Shown: positions 54,244 to 62,823 of the stretch, one piece after another
How positions within the stretch are numbered: position 1 is the first letter of the stretch
Layout of the letters: each line of letters opens with the position of its first letter
Source of the DNA: Methanosarcina sp. UBA289
GTDB taxonomy: Archaea; Halobacteriota; Methanosarcinia; Methanosarcinales; Methanosarcinaceae
DNA: 64,000 nt
NCBI GenBank assembly: GCA_002496565.1
Contig: DAKJ01000024.1
Span: 10,637-74,636 of the forward strand
Reading direction: 5' to 3'
Position numbers and translations under genes: made by a program
The notes under the pieces: model-generated
What the model was told of the DNA's origin: nothing
Seen by the model: only the letters and a program-made list of their open reading frames with translations
The model's database searches: none

Positions 54244-55274
54244 CTTGGTTTATTCTCCATAAAAATCTAGTAAAGTTATCTGAATCCTATAACATCCTTA
54301 TCTTTTTTTAAAATTCGCGGGAAAACTTTTATCAAAATAGGTTTTAGAATTCGTGTCTGTTTTGTAAGCCTTCAATTTTTTATTAAAAGATTTTTATATT
54401 TTATTTTCATCTTTTCTTCCACGAACCAGATTCAATATGCGCTCATAGATTTTAAGCCTTTAGATTCCCTAAAAATTGCACAAGATTTTTCAGTATCAAT
54501 CCTCTCAGAACAGGACTTTTTAGCATAATTTTGCGCCCAAATATGAGCTTTTCATACTAATTTTTTAATACATCTGTAGTTTAAATTAATATTTGCTGTT
54601 TCTCTCGTAAAAATTCGTATCTCATAAGGTATCCAAGAAAGAGTCGCGGCATTTAGCCGGTTTATCATCAGATTTTTGTATATACAGTTCCAGGTATTTT
54701 TCCAACTCGAAAATCAAGTCCAGAATAAAATAACTAATTCGAAATGTTTCCTGGTTATCATGGTATACTGCCTGGAGATCCTGCTGTATCATCCCCGATC
54801 GGATTTGCTCACATTTTACTTTAAAGTCGAATCTTTGTATATTAATTTATAACGTTTCTATATAAATTTAACCAGCAATCATTGGGCAGCAACAGTTGCA
54901 CCGTCTAATCATGCTTTTACGCCGTTTTCGATCAATCCATTTCTCAAAAGGCGTAACGAAAACCTTTTGACCACGCTTATTGGGACTTTGGTCAAGCAGG
55001 GATAAAGGTCCCCCCTACCGAGATATGACTTGTGCAAATCAATCCGTGAGCGAATTAAAATAACTATTATTGTCCGTAGTTCGGCCCTCTTGAGCGAAGC
55101 GTAGCGTAGCGAAAAGGGCTTTGTGATGTTACGATTACACCTTAACAGCCAAAAAATAGGAGTTTTCTGTGATCCCAATGTGAAATCCGGGCCGTCCTCC
55201 CGAGACGGAACTCGGGTGGCGGAACTCGGGTGACGGGACTCGGGTGATGGAACTCGGGTGACGGAACTCTGCCA
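54244..55274. repeat. 1-kb intergenic region with GC-rich tandem and dispersed repeats
   Basis: Between gyrB (upstream side) and the top6A stop. The first 650 bp are AT-rich promoter DNA. From 55081 a GCCCTCTTGAGCGAAGCG...AAAAGGGCT hairpin with slipped GTAGC units appears, and at 55205-55270 there are four consecutive 14-bp units of the type ACGGAACTCGGGTG plus a partial fifth. The same two elements, with fewer units, occur beside pdxS at 35218-35325. A minus-strand 89-codon frame at 54909-55178 crosses them and is not believed to be a gene. Confidence 0.75.
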
Positions 55275-56384
55275 TTACAGCATACCCAGTTCTTTCAGTC
55301 GGTTTGGAAGATAAACCTCGGTTACGAAATCAAGGCCTTTGCCTGCAAAAGCCTGCTGTTCGGCCTTTTTCCCTATGTCAAGCTGGAGCTTGATTTGTTC
55401 TTTCCAATAGTCTGATTCGAAACGTGGGTCGGAAAGTTCGCTACGCAGTGCGTTTATATCCTGTTCTGTAAGCTTGTCGGTAGAGAGTTCGTATTCGACT
55501 ATGTCCGAAGGCTGGAGGCCAAGGAATTTGGCTCCAGGAGTTGCCATGAATTCGGACAGATGGGCACTTTTTATAGCCCCATAGGCAACCGATGCATAGA
55601 TTCTGTAGGACCATGGGTCGCCGTCCGTAAAAACAGCTACAGGAATACCTAATTCCTCGTTCATGCGCTTAATAATCCGGCGGGTTGACCTTGCAGGCTG
55701 GCCTTTAAGGTGGACAAGGATTGCGTTATAAGCTTCATCAAACCCATTTTCCATCAAACGTGCATACATACCGCCGGTTTCTATGGCAATGATCATGCTT
55801 GCATCATGGGCTTTGAATTCAATATTTTCAACATTGAAGGGGATCTGATATCCTCCTTCCCCCACATCCTTCTGACAGTGGATAATCCGATCTCCACGCT
55901 TTGTCTGCTCTGTAATTTCAATAGGCCCGAACATCGTAGCTCCGTCTTCTTCAGGGCGCATGTGGAAATATTCTCTCTGAAGATTAGTTAAGAGTTCAAG
56001 GTCTTCTATCAGGCGATCGCTCTCAGCCTGCTCTTTAAATTTTGCAGCTTCCCAGCCTTCTGATATATAGTAAAGTTCTCGAAGCGTTGAACCACGATTA
56101 TGGGCCAGATGCTCGTTTATAAGGAATTCGGTTGCGTAAGTAGTTTTCAGGAGCTGAAATGCTCCTTTTACGGTTTTTGCGCTCCTTTCGCTTTCCCGGT
56201 CTCCATAGACCCAAACATCGCTTTCATCAGAGTATTCTATATTTGCCTTTGTCCGGCTTGGAAGGCTAACGCTTGGGACAACTTCATTTTCGAACTGGCT
56301 GTAAATCCTTTCTATAATCTCAAACAGCTTTTCCTTTGTCAGGATATCTCCTGGAGTTATTTTACTATCAGTTTCGTTGGCCAT
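55275..56384 (-). CDS. top6A: DNA topoisomerase VI subunit A (Spo11-like)
   Basis: 369 residues. The DNA-cutting subunit of archaeal topoisomerase VI. The catalytic tyrosine sits in STLRELYYISEGWE (WHD/CAP domain), and the TOPRIM metal site in IPVAVFTDGDPWSYRIY; an upstream glutamate is in MIIAIETGGMYAR. Length and motif spacing are normal. It starts 1 nt after the top6B stop, so the pair forms one operon with B first. A GC-rich tandem repeat begins 5 bp beyond its stop codon. Confidence 0.96.
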   Translation of the reverse strand: MANETDSKITPGDILTKEKLFEIIERIYSQFENEVVPSVSLPSRTKANIEYSDESDVWVYGDRESERSAKTVKGAFQLLKTTYATEFLINEHLAHNRGSTLRELYYISEGWEAAKFKEQAESDRLIEDLELLTNLQREYFHMRPEEDGATMFGPIEITEQTKRGDRIIHCQKDVGEGGYQIPFNVENIEFKAHDASMIIAIETGGMYARLMENGFDEAYNAILVHLKGQPARSTRRIIKRMNEELGIPVAVFTDGDPWSYRIYASVAYGAIKSAHLSEFMATPGAKFLGLQPSDIVEYELSTDKLTEQDINALRSELSDPRFESDYWKEQIKLQLDIGKKAEQQAFAGKGLDFVTEVYLPNRLKELGML

Positions 56385-56385
56385 T

Positions 56386-58251
56386 TTACGCCCCCTTAAA
56401 AGCTTTTGCTCCGGTTACAAGCTCTTCTTCAAGCCCTTCCACAACAAGGTCCGGAAACTTCCCAAGTTCGCTGTCGGTTACATACTCTATCCTATAACTG
56501 AGCACCTTTGAAGACCCAACTGCTGCGGAGATATCCCATATATAATCATAATCATTGCCCAGAGTCACAATCTTTGGTTCGGGTTTTGCCCCACTGATTT
56601 TCCAGGGAAGCATTTCATGAACTCGGAAAGCATAGGAAGAGGTTCCAAAATTCTTAACCTTTATTGCAATGTCCGCAGTTCCGTCCTCGTTCTTTTTCAC
56701 TTTCCTGTGTACAAGCAGGTTTCCCATAATCCTCGCAACAACAGGATTGATGTCAGGAACATCTTTTTCCAGGATATTCGCAACCTTTACAGCCATTTTA
56801 GGAAGTACTTTTGTAATGATGATTTCTTTTTCCCGACGCTTCTTAAGGTTGCTCTGCTTGCTCAGGTAGTGCTTGAGTTTTCGTGCAACATCTTTGATCG
56901 CGAGGTCAATCTCCTCCTTGATTACAGGAATGTCAGCAATAGCATCTTTTGATTCTGAAGTAAAAGGTACGTTAATAGAAGCAACGTGGATAAGAAGAAT
57001 AACAGGGCCTACAGGAATTCCCCCTCCTGGCTGGTTTAAGCCATACTGTTTCCATTTGACGTCTTCTACGGCATGTGTGGTCACACAGCCTCCCTGCTGG
57101 TAAAGCAAAGGCACCCGGTTAGCAAAACGCATTATGCTGACTTTTTCTTCTTTCGGAAGGTTTCCCCCATAGGCAAGCCCCACTTCCACTACAAAAGGAT
57201 TTCCGGAATATACTGCGGGTTTTCGAGTACTTGTAGCAATAAAATCCACATTTGTTTCTTTTTCAAGTCCCCTGTAAATCAGCTCTTCTCCTATAGGAGA
57301 AAGACAGTCCGTAGGAGGAGCCATGATCTTTACCTTATCAAAAGCTTCTATTAGCTTTCTTGCTTCATGTCGACCAAGGGTTTTTGGGTCTATCTCGGGA
57401 TCAAGCCCTGAAGCTTTGCAGATTTCCTCGGCAGTTAACAGGCCTATTTTGCAAAAAGAGTAACGAAGGAACGGAGCAAGTTTCTGGCGCTCAGTGTAAT
57501 GAAGCATCTTCATAAGAGTGCCAAGTTCTATACCCTCTGGATGAGGTAGGATTTCTTCAGCTGGCTTAGGCATTTTATCCGTGGCTCTTTCAAAGACCTC
57601 CTCATTGCCGTCAGGTTCTATAAGGGTAATTCTTGCGTGGGGATTTACAATTGCCGTAGCCTTGAGGTATTCATAAATGGATTGCCTTCTTCCTTTTACG
57701 TAGGAAGCTTTCATTTCCAGCTCGATCTGAGTCCCATGTGGGCGGAACCAGTCTCTTATCTCGTCTTTCAGGATGTCAGGCTCATTCGTACTGGTATTGA
57801 TCATAAGCTCGTAATAATGGGCAGGTTGACCAGGACCGGTTTTGGAAAGAATTTTAGTCTGCCTTCCCGCAGTCATCTGGGAATAGAGTACAGCTGCGGA
57901 AATTCCTATTCCCTGCTGTCCTCGGCTTTGCTTGAGGGCATGGAATCTGGAACCATAGAGAAGCTTTGCGAAAACTTTGGGAATCTGCTCTTTTATAATT
58001 CCGGGCCCGTTATCTTCTATAATAACAGTTACATAATCCTGTCCGGTTCTTTCGATCTGGACAAGAATATCAGGCAGAATGCCTGCTTCTTCGCAGGCGT
58101 CCAGGGCATTGTCAACAGCTTCTTTTACGGTTGTTATAAGGCTTCGGGGTGCCGAATCAAAACCCAGGATCTGCCTGTTTTTTTCAAAAAATTCTGCAAC
58201 ACTTATTGACTTTTGATTTTTGGCAAGTTCTTCTGCAATGGTGAATTCCAT
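56386..58251 (-). CDS. top6B: DNA topoisomerase VI subunit B
   Basis: 621 residues. ATPase and DNA gate-control subunit. The Bergerat fold is read from TVKEAVDNALDACEEAG, IIEDNGPGI and the lid SRGQQGIGISAAVLYSQM; the transducer has the switch lysine region in GGCVTTHAVEDVKWKQYG. The C-terminal Ig-like extension (about 530-621, FGTSSYAFRVHEMLPW) is present, as in Methanosarcina. The start at 58251 is the ordinary MEFTIAEELAK. Upstream DNA to 58503 has no gene. Confidence 0.96.
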   Translation of the reverse strand: MEFTIAEELAKNQKSISVAEFFEKNRQILGFDSAPRSLITTVKEAVDNALDACEEAGILPDILVQIERTGQDYVTVIIEDNGPGIIKEQIPKVFAKLLYGSRFHALKQSRGQQGIGISAAVLYSQMTAGRQTKILSKTGPGQPAHYYELMINTSTNEPDILKDEIRDWFRPHGTQIELEMKASYVKGRRQSIYEYLKATAIVNPHARITLIEPDGNEEVFERATDKMPKPAEEILPHPEGIELGTLMKMLHYTERQKLAPFLRYSFCKIGLLTAEEICKASGLDPEIDPKTLGRHEARKLIEAFDKVKIMAPPTDCLSPIGEELIYRGLEKETNVDFIATSTRKPAVYSGNPFVVEVGLAYGGNLPKEEKVSIMRFANRVPLLYQQGGCVTTHAVEDVKWKQYGLNQPGGGIPVGPVILLIHVASINVPFTSESKDAIADIPVIKEEIDLAIKDVARKLKHYLSKQSNLKKRREKEIIITKVLPKMAVKVANILEKDVPDINPVVARIMGNLLVHRKVKKNEDGTADIAIKVKNFGTSSYAFRVHEMLPWKISGAKPEPKIVTLGNDYDYIWDISAAVGSSKVLSYRIEYVTDSELGKFPDLVVEGLEEELVTGAKAFKGA

Positions 58252-58503
58252 GAAAATTTACCTCAGGTTGAAAAATCAATGTAACTTTATATTGCTTTAA
58301 ATATTCTTTTACAAATATCCAAAGCAGGAGTTTCTGCCTTACATGCAATGCAATACTTAACGTTCTACTGCTTTAGTTTTTTACTATTTAACATTTTACT
58401 GTTTCAATGTTTTACTAGTTTTAGTGTCTTATTAGTCTCAATGTTTTACTAATTTCAAGAAGGATTACTGGCCAATAATGAAAATTCTAACAGCTCATGT
58501 TAG

Positions 58504-58719
58504 AAAGAATCCATATATAAGGATCAGAAAGTTAAAGAACAAAGTGAAGTATTAGAGGATATTCAGGCAATCCTTACTGTAATTGGAAAACACAATCAAC
58601 TAGTTTTAGAAGAATCTAGAACACTGAATCTGAAAAATACTTTCCTACGCAAAGCTGACCTTGAAAAAGCACACCTCGAAGGAGCTGATCTTACAAATTC
58701 TATTCTTACCAATTCGTGA
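58504..58719 (+). pseudogene. Fragment of a pentapeptide-repeat protein
   Basis: An open stretch after a TAG, without a start codon, ends at TGA 58717-58719. It encodes a helical lead (VLEDIQAILTVIGKHNQLVL) and then pentapeptide repeats of the A(D/N)LxX kind (FLRKADLEKAHLEGADLTNS). A full pentapeptide protein would have many more repeats, so this is the truncated remains of one. No relative is nearby. Confidence 0.5.
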
Positions 58720-58986
58720 ATTCATCCAGACATCAATTAGTGAAAACTCGAAAAAAAATTAAAAGACCTTGGGTAAGATCTCTGAATTATCGATTTTCAT
58801 ACCGTTTCTGGTATGTCAGTATGGCTAAGATAATTCCAATCAAGTGTTTAAAAATCGATAGTGTTAAAGCGATGTCGCTTAGCGTAATGTTTTGTATGCC
58901 AAAGAGAATGTTTATTAATATCATGTTCTCTGTTCAGATTTAATTTACTCTAAGAATCATCCAAAACAGATCCTTTTATCTTTGGC

Positions 58987-59087
58987 GGCTTTGCACTTTA
59001 AAGTGTAAGCTGAATATGAAATTATGCATTCCAATAAATTTACCGATATCGGAAATCTTAATCAAAGTATACTTTAGGTGCAAAGCC
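58987..59087. repeat. Inverted repeat enclosing a perfect palindrome
   Basis: GGCTTTGCAC (58987-58996) and GTGCAAAGCC (59078-59087) are exact inverted copies, and the following inner bases (TTTAAAGTGTA against TATACTTTA) extend the match imperfectly. The 80-bp interior carries CCGATATCGG. The architecture fits a small hairpin RNA, a miniature inverted-repeat element or a regulatory site; no frame crosses it. Confidence 0.55.
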
Positions 59088-59129
59088 ACTTTTTGCCAAA
59101 ACTATATAAGGTATTGGCGATAAGTATTT

Positions 59130-59167
59130 GTAGTACTGTAGTATATTGTAGTATACCGTAGTATACA
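59130..59167. repeat. Four 8-10-bp tandem GTAGTATA units
   Basis: GTAGTACT, GTAGTATATT, GTAGTATACC and GTAGTATACA follow one another, at about one helical turn per unit, so a protein binding each unit would sit on one face of the DNA. The nearest gene start is over 800 bp away, so a regulatory role is speculative. Confidence 0.5.
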
Positions 59168-60003
59168 ACTACAATTCAAAGTTCTGCTTTGTCGATAAGA
59201 GACCCTGTAGGCATCTTGGCAGAGTTTAGCAAGGTCTCTGGTAAATATTTTACTTAAGTTACTTTTTGGATTTTTGTTACATCACATTATAAATATCCTG
59301 ACCATATTTAACTTTTATTGTAAAAATAAAGAAGTCATCCCCAACTGTTTTTAAAATATACATATGTATAATGGAAATTATTGCCATAATCCATAAAAAT
59401 TTAATATTTAAGGAATATTTCACGCAAAATATATATTAAATGCTGTGATTTTCCAAAGTACAAGGATAAAAATCAAGACTTATAACTATATATTGTGGCG
59501 ACAGGTTGGGTCATTAAAAAACTTAGTAGCCTATGTACATAAAAATGTGCCTATTTGATGAGTCAAAGTTGAACCTTAAATTCGTCTATTTTTGACGTTT
59601 ACCTCACTGATACTTTAAAAGCTTGTATAGCAAGACAATATGTTTTATACTGAATTTATATACTCACATATTATTGTCACAAAAAGCCGATGTCTTTTAA
59701 CTATATTCTTTATTTGACATGATTACTTCTCGTTATATTTCGCAAATTATAATTGTTATGCTTCCTTAGATATCCATGATTATCATTGTGATTTTTATTA
59801 CCATGGATTCCTGTATTAGGTAACGGCTGCAAGTTATTTATCTTTTATCCGGGAATCGAAAAACTGGTTGAAATCGCTGATTTTCCCCACTCTTTATCTT
59901 ATTTTAGTATAATTCAGGACTCTCAGGAGTAAGAATTCTTAGACAGCTTCTACTTTCTAAGGTTAGCGATTATTTTAATATTATCAGTGTATAATACAAG
60001 CGC

Positions 60004-60630
60004 ATGCCCCCAGAGTCTCACAGGGATGAAGATCTTTTCGAGTCCCAGTATATTGATAAATACCTGAGCGAGTACGCAAGTGTTTCGTCAATAGTACGTG
60101 AGGCGTTGCCTTTTGAACTTATTGCTACTGTTGGAGGGGTAGTTGCAGGGATTATACTTTCGGGTATGACAAATGAACTTGGAATGATCCCGGGATTGCT
60201 TGTGATTTATCCCGGCGTACTGGGGCTTCGGGGAAATATTTCATCTACCCTCGGCTCACGGCTTGGCAGTGCAATTCACCTCGGACTGATTACAGACCTT
60301 GACAGGCATAATCCCGAACTTATGAATAACATCTCCGGTTCCCTGATTCTGAGTGTAATTACCGCTTTTATTCTCGGAATCCTCGGGCATTATGTAACTC
60401 TGGCTCTGGGCTTTGAAAGTGCTGGGATCTTTGAACTTACACTTATCTGCGTGATTTCAGCCTTTACGTCCGGAGTAATTCTCTCATTTGTTGCAGCTTT
60501 GCTGGCTGTAGGAATGTTCAGATTTGGTTTTGATCCTGATAATGTTGTCACGCCTTCGATTGCAACTATCGGTGATATTGTATCTATGCTCATGCTTTTC
60601 CTCTCGGCAAAACTGGTGGTGATGCTTTGA
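60004..60630 (+). CDS. MgtE-like divalent cation transporter domain, first half
   Basis: 208 residues with about five membrane helices. It matches the MgtE/SLC41 membrane domain, with GLLVIYPGVLGLRGNISSTL (pore helix region), GSRLGSAIHLG and the signature FGFDPDNVVTPSIATIGDIVS. The cytoplasmic N and CBS domains of bacterial MgtE are absent. In archaea such short proteins occur as tandem pairs that together would give the pseudo-dimer (inference). There is no ribosome site before the ATG, and the transcript may be leaderless. The stop overlaps the next start. Confidence 0.85.
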   Translation: MPPESHRDEDLFESQYIDKYLSEYASVSSIVREALPFELIATVGGVVAGIILSGMTNELGMIPGLLVIYPGVLGLRGNISSTLGSRLGSAIHLGLITDLDRHNPELMNNISGSLILSVITAFILGILGHYVTLALGFESAGIFELTLICVISAFTSGVILSFVAALLAVGMFRFGFDPDNVVTPSIATIGDIVSMLMLFLSAKLVVML

Positions 60631-61205
60631 GGAAAACAGGGCATCAGACTCCTTACTACACAATCAGTGGTATCATTCAGCGCGGGCTACCGGTACTTAT
60701 AATCACATGTGTTATGGGAATTCTTGTAGGGCAGCTTCTGAACTCAAAAGAAGAAAGTCTTATATCTATGCCAGCGATACTGATTCTTATCCCTTCTCTT
60801 ATCAAAATCGGAGGGGATACCGGTAGCATGCTTGGAGCCAGGCTTTCGTCAGCTTTCCATATGGGGCTTGGAGATAATCTCCGGAGTAACCCAGTCGTAC
60901 ATAACAGCGTTATTGCGGCTTCAATCGTAGGGTTTGTTTCGTCAATTTCGGTCAGTATACTGGTTTTCCTGGCAAGCAGTTTCTTGGGATTCGGGATGCC
61001 TTTTCTCACTCTTCTGGAAATTAGTGTCATTGCCGTTATCATAGAGCTTTTTGTTGTATATTCTGCAACAGTTGCCATTGCCTTTGTTTCCCACAGGCTC
61101 GGGATGGATCCAGATGATACGGTAATCCCTTTCATAGCAAGCCTTGGAGACCTCGTTGGGGTTACAGGAATTTTCATAGCTCTGTACCTGTTGGAGATTC
61201 TATAA
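60627..61205 (+). CDS. MgtE-like divalent cation transporter domain, second half
   Basis: 192 residues with five membrane helices and the same signatures as its neighbour: PAILILIPSLIKIGGDTGSM, GARLSSAFHMGLG and LGMDPDDTVIPFIASLGDLVG. The TTG start at 60627 overlaps the preceding stop by 4 bp. The two genes are diverged paralogues and likely form a heteromer. Magnesium is the typical substrate of MgtE, but cobalt or another divalent ion is possible. Confidence 0.85.
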   Translation: MRKTGHQTPYYTISGIIQRGLPVLIITCVMGILVGQLLNSKEESLISMPAILILIPSLIKIGGDTGSMLGARLSSAFHMGLGDNLRSNPVVHNSVIAASIVGFVSSISVSILVFLASSFLGFGMPFLTLLEISVIAVIIELFVVYSATVAIAFVSHRLGMDPDDTVIPFIASLGDLVGVTGIFIALYLLEIL

Positions 61206-61408
61206 CTCCTATTTTACAACCCATATTTTATAATTTATAAAAGATCATTTATATGTTATAAATAACATTTAATCAAAAATTAGTTCTATATTATTCAATT
61301 TATAATATTCCAGCTAGGCTGTTAAAACTTGAATAATTCAAAAATTAATAATTACTATGAAGTATATACTCATACACACCAGCATAAGGTAGAGTTGATC
61401 TAGAGACC

Positions 61409-62608
61409 ATGTTCCCTAAAGAATTCAGATACAGTCCAAAGAACCTCAAGGATCTTTTGACTGAGATGAAGGACACTTCCGAACTCATGGTAGACCTTGC
61501 ATATTCTGCAATGATCTATGACGATGAGGATGTTGCAGAAGAGGTACTCAATCTTGAAGACAAGATGGATACTCTCGATTACCACATTAAGATGGCCGCG
61601 ATGTTAAGCACACGCAGGGTTGACGAGGCTGAAGGCCTCCTCGGAGTTTTACAGGTTGCTGCGTGTTCGGAAAACATCGCTAACGCCGCAGGCGACATTG
61701 CCAAAATAGTTCTTATGAATATGGGAATCCCGATGGAGCTTAAAGTCGCTCTCAGGGAAGCGGAAGAGACCATAGTCAGGGCAACAGTCGCCGCAGAATC
61801 TTCAATGGCAGGACGCACGCTTGGTGACCTCGAACTTGATATCGAGACTGGTATGTGGATTATTGCTATCCGGAGAAATGAGGACTGGATTTATGATCCT
61901 GACAGGGAAACTCGCCTCCGGCAGGGAGATGTTTTGATCGCCAGAGGGCATGATGAGGGAGTCACACCGTTTTTCGAGATGGTAACGACAAGGAAATTCA
62001 TACCAAGGGAAATCGAGCACAATAAGCTTTTAAAAGACCTTGAACATGCTGTGGATATCATCGTTGATATGAAGAACATGTCCGAACTTTCTGTAGGGCT
62101 TGCATATTCTGCTATCCTTTTTGACAACGAGGATATTGCGTATGAGGTTAGTGCCCTAGAGTCAGAAATGGATTCGATGAAATATGAACTTCAGCACTGG
62201 GTGCTTGAAACAGCAAAGCACGTTGAGGATGTGAATATGCTCAGGGGGATCCTACACCTTGCAAGTGCCTCTGAAGCTATCTCCGATGCTGCCTATGGTA
62301 TTGCAGATACCGTGCTCAGGGATATTGAACTTCACCCCATTATCACCCTCGCAGTCAGGAATTCCGAAGAGGTTATAACCAGACTCCAGGTTGAGAAATG
62401 CTCCCCTATAGTCGGAAAAACTTTCTTTGAATTGAAGCTTGAAACTGAAACCGGGCTGCACGTAATGGCAATCAAAAGGGCTGATCGTTGGGTTTATGCT
62501 CCGAAAGGCAATACAGTTGTTCAGGCAGGAGATATGCTTATTGCACGTGGCTCAAGGATCGGAGAAGGGGCGCTTATAGAGATGTGTGAGTGTAAGTTGA
62601 ACCAGTAA
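61409..62608 (+). CDS. Tandem PhoU/TrkA-C regulatory protein
   Basis: 399 residues, soluble, built as an internal duplication: PhoU-like helices about 5-90 and TrkA-C about 105-190, then PhoU-like about 210-300 and TrkA-C about 310-397. Matching pairs are ELMVDLAYSAMIYDDEDVAE with ELSVGLAYSAILFDNEDIAY, and GRTLGDLELDIETGMWIIAI with GKTFFELKLETETGLHVMAI. TrkA-C domains bind ligands that gate ion transporters (family knowledge). Lying 203 bp after the MgtE pair on the same strand, it probably regulates that transporter. Confidence 0.85.
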   Translation: MFPKEFRYSPKNLKDLLTEMKDTSELMVDLAYSAMIYDDEDVAEEVLNLEDKMDTLDYHIKMAAMLSTRRVDEAEGLLGVLQVAACSENIANAAGDIAKIVLMNMGIPMELKVALREAEETIVRATVAAESSMAGRTLGDLELDIETGMWIIAIRRNEDWIYDPDRETRLRQGDVLIARGHDEGVTPFFEMVTTRKFIPREIEHNKLLKDLEHAVDIIVDMKNMSELSVGLAYSAILFDNEDIAYEVSALESEMDSMKYELQHWVLETAKHVEDVNMLRGILHLASASEAISDAAYGIADTVLRDIELHPIITLAVRNSEEVITRLQVEKCSPIVGKTFFELKLETETGLHVMAIKRADRWVYAPKGNTVVQAGDMLIARGSRIGEGALIEMCECKLNQ

Positions 62609-62680
62609 TCCCTTTATGTACAATTTCCTAAAGAAACTTATTCTAAGGGGCTGGTATAAACTTATTTATGGGAAGTATAA

Positions 62681-62700
62681 TTTGGAATGAATATTCCAAA
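62681..62700. promoter_or_regulatory. Perfect inverted repeat containing GGAA-N6-TTCC
   Basis: TTTGGAAT and ATTCCAAA are exact inverted arms separated by GAAT. The core GGAA-N6-TTCC has the form of NrpR nitrogen-regulator operators known in methanogens. It lies about 120 bp before the DUF362 gene, ahead of a TATA-like TTTTATATATT (about 62780-62790). Whether NrpR binds here is an inference. Confidence 0.5.
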
Positions 62701-62823
62701 TAATTTTATACCTTTTATAATTCTTCAATTTTATAGTTTTTCATTTTATTACTTTTTTTGAAACTCACGAGCTTCCTGACTTTTATATATTTATCTACAT
62801 ACTATTATGTGGGAGTTTTGAGT

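Larger units (their letters stand above)
58720..60003. other. 1.28-kb non-coding stretch with several symmetric motifs
   Basis: The longest gene-free stretch in the window. It contains the inverted repeat 58987-59087, a CCGATATCGG palindrome inside it (59043-59052), and a short tandem repeat at 59130-59167. A 75-codon frame at 58716-58943 shows no protein-like character. The final 40 bp carry AT-rich promoter-like sequence (TTTTAATATT near 59972) close enough to the next ATG that its transcript may be leaderless. Confidence 0.55.

Noticed and set aside
54909..55178. 89-codon minus-strand frame between top6A and gyrB
   Set aside because: It runs through the dispersed GC-rich repeat, whose open frames are incidental.
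55205..55270. The 14-bp repeats as a CRISPR array
   Set aside because: Units are contiguous with no spacers between them and are too short.
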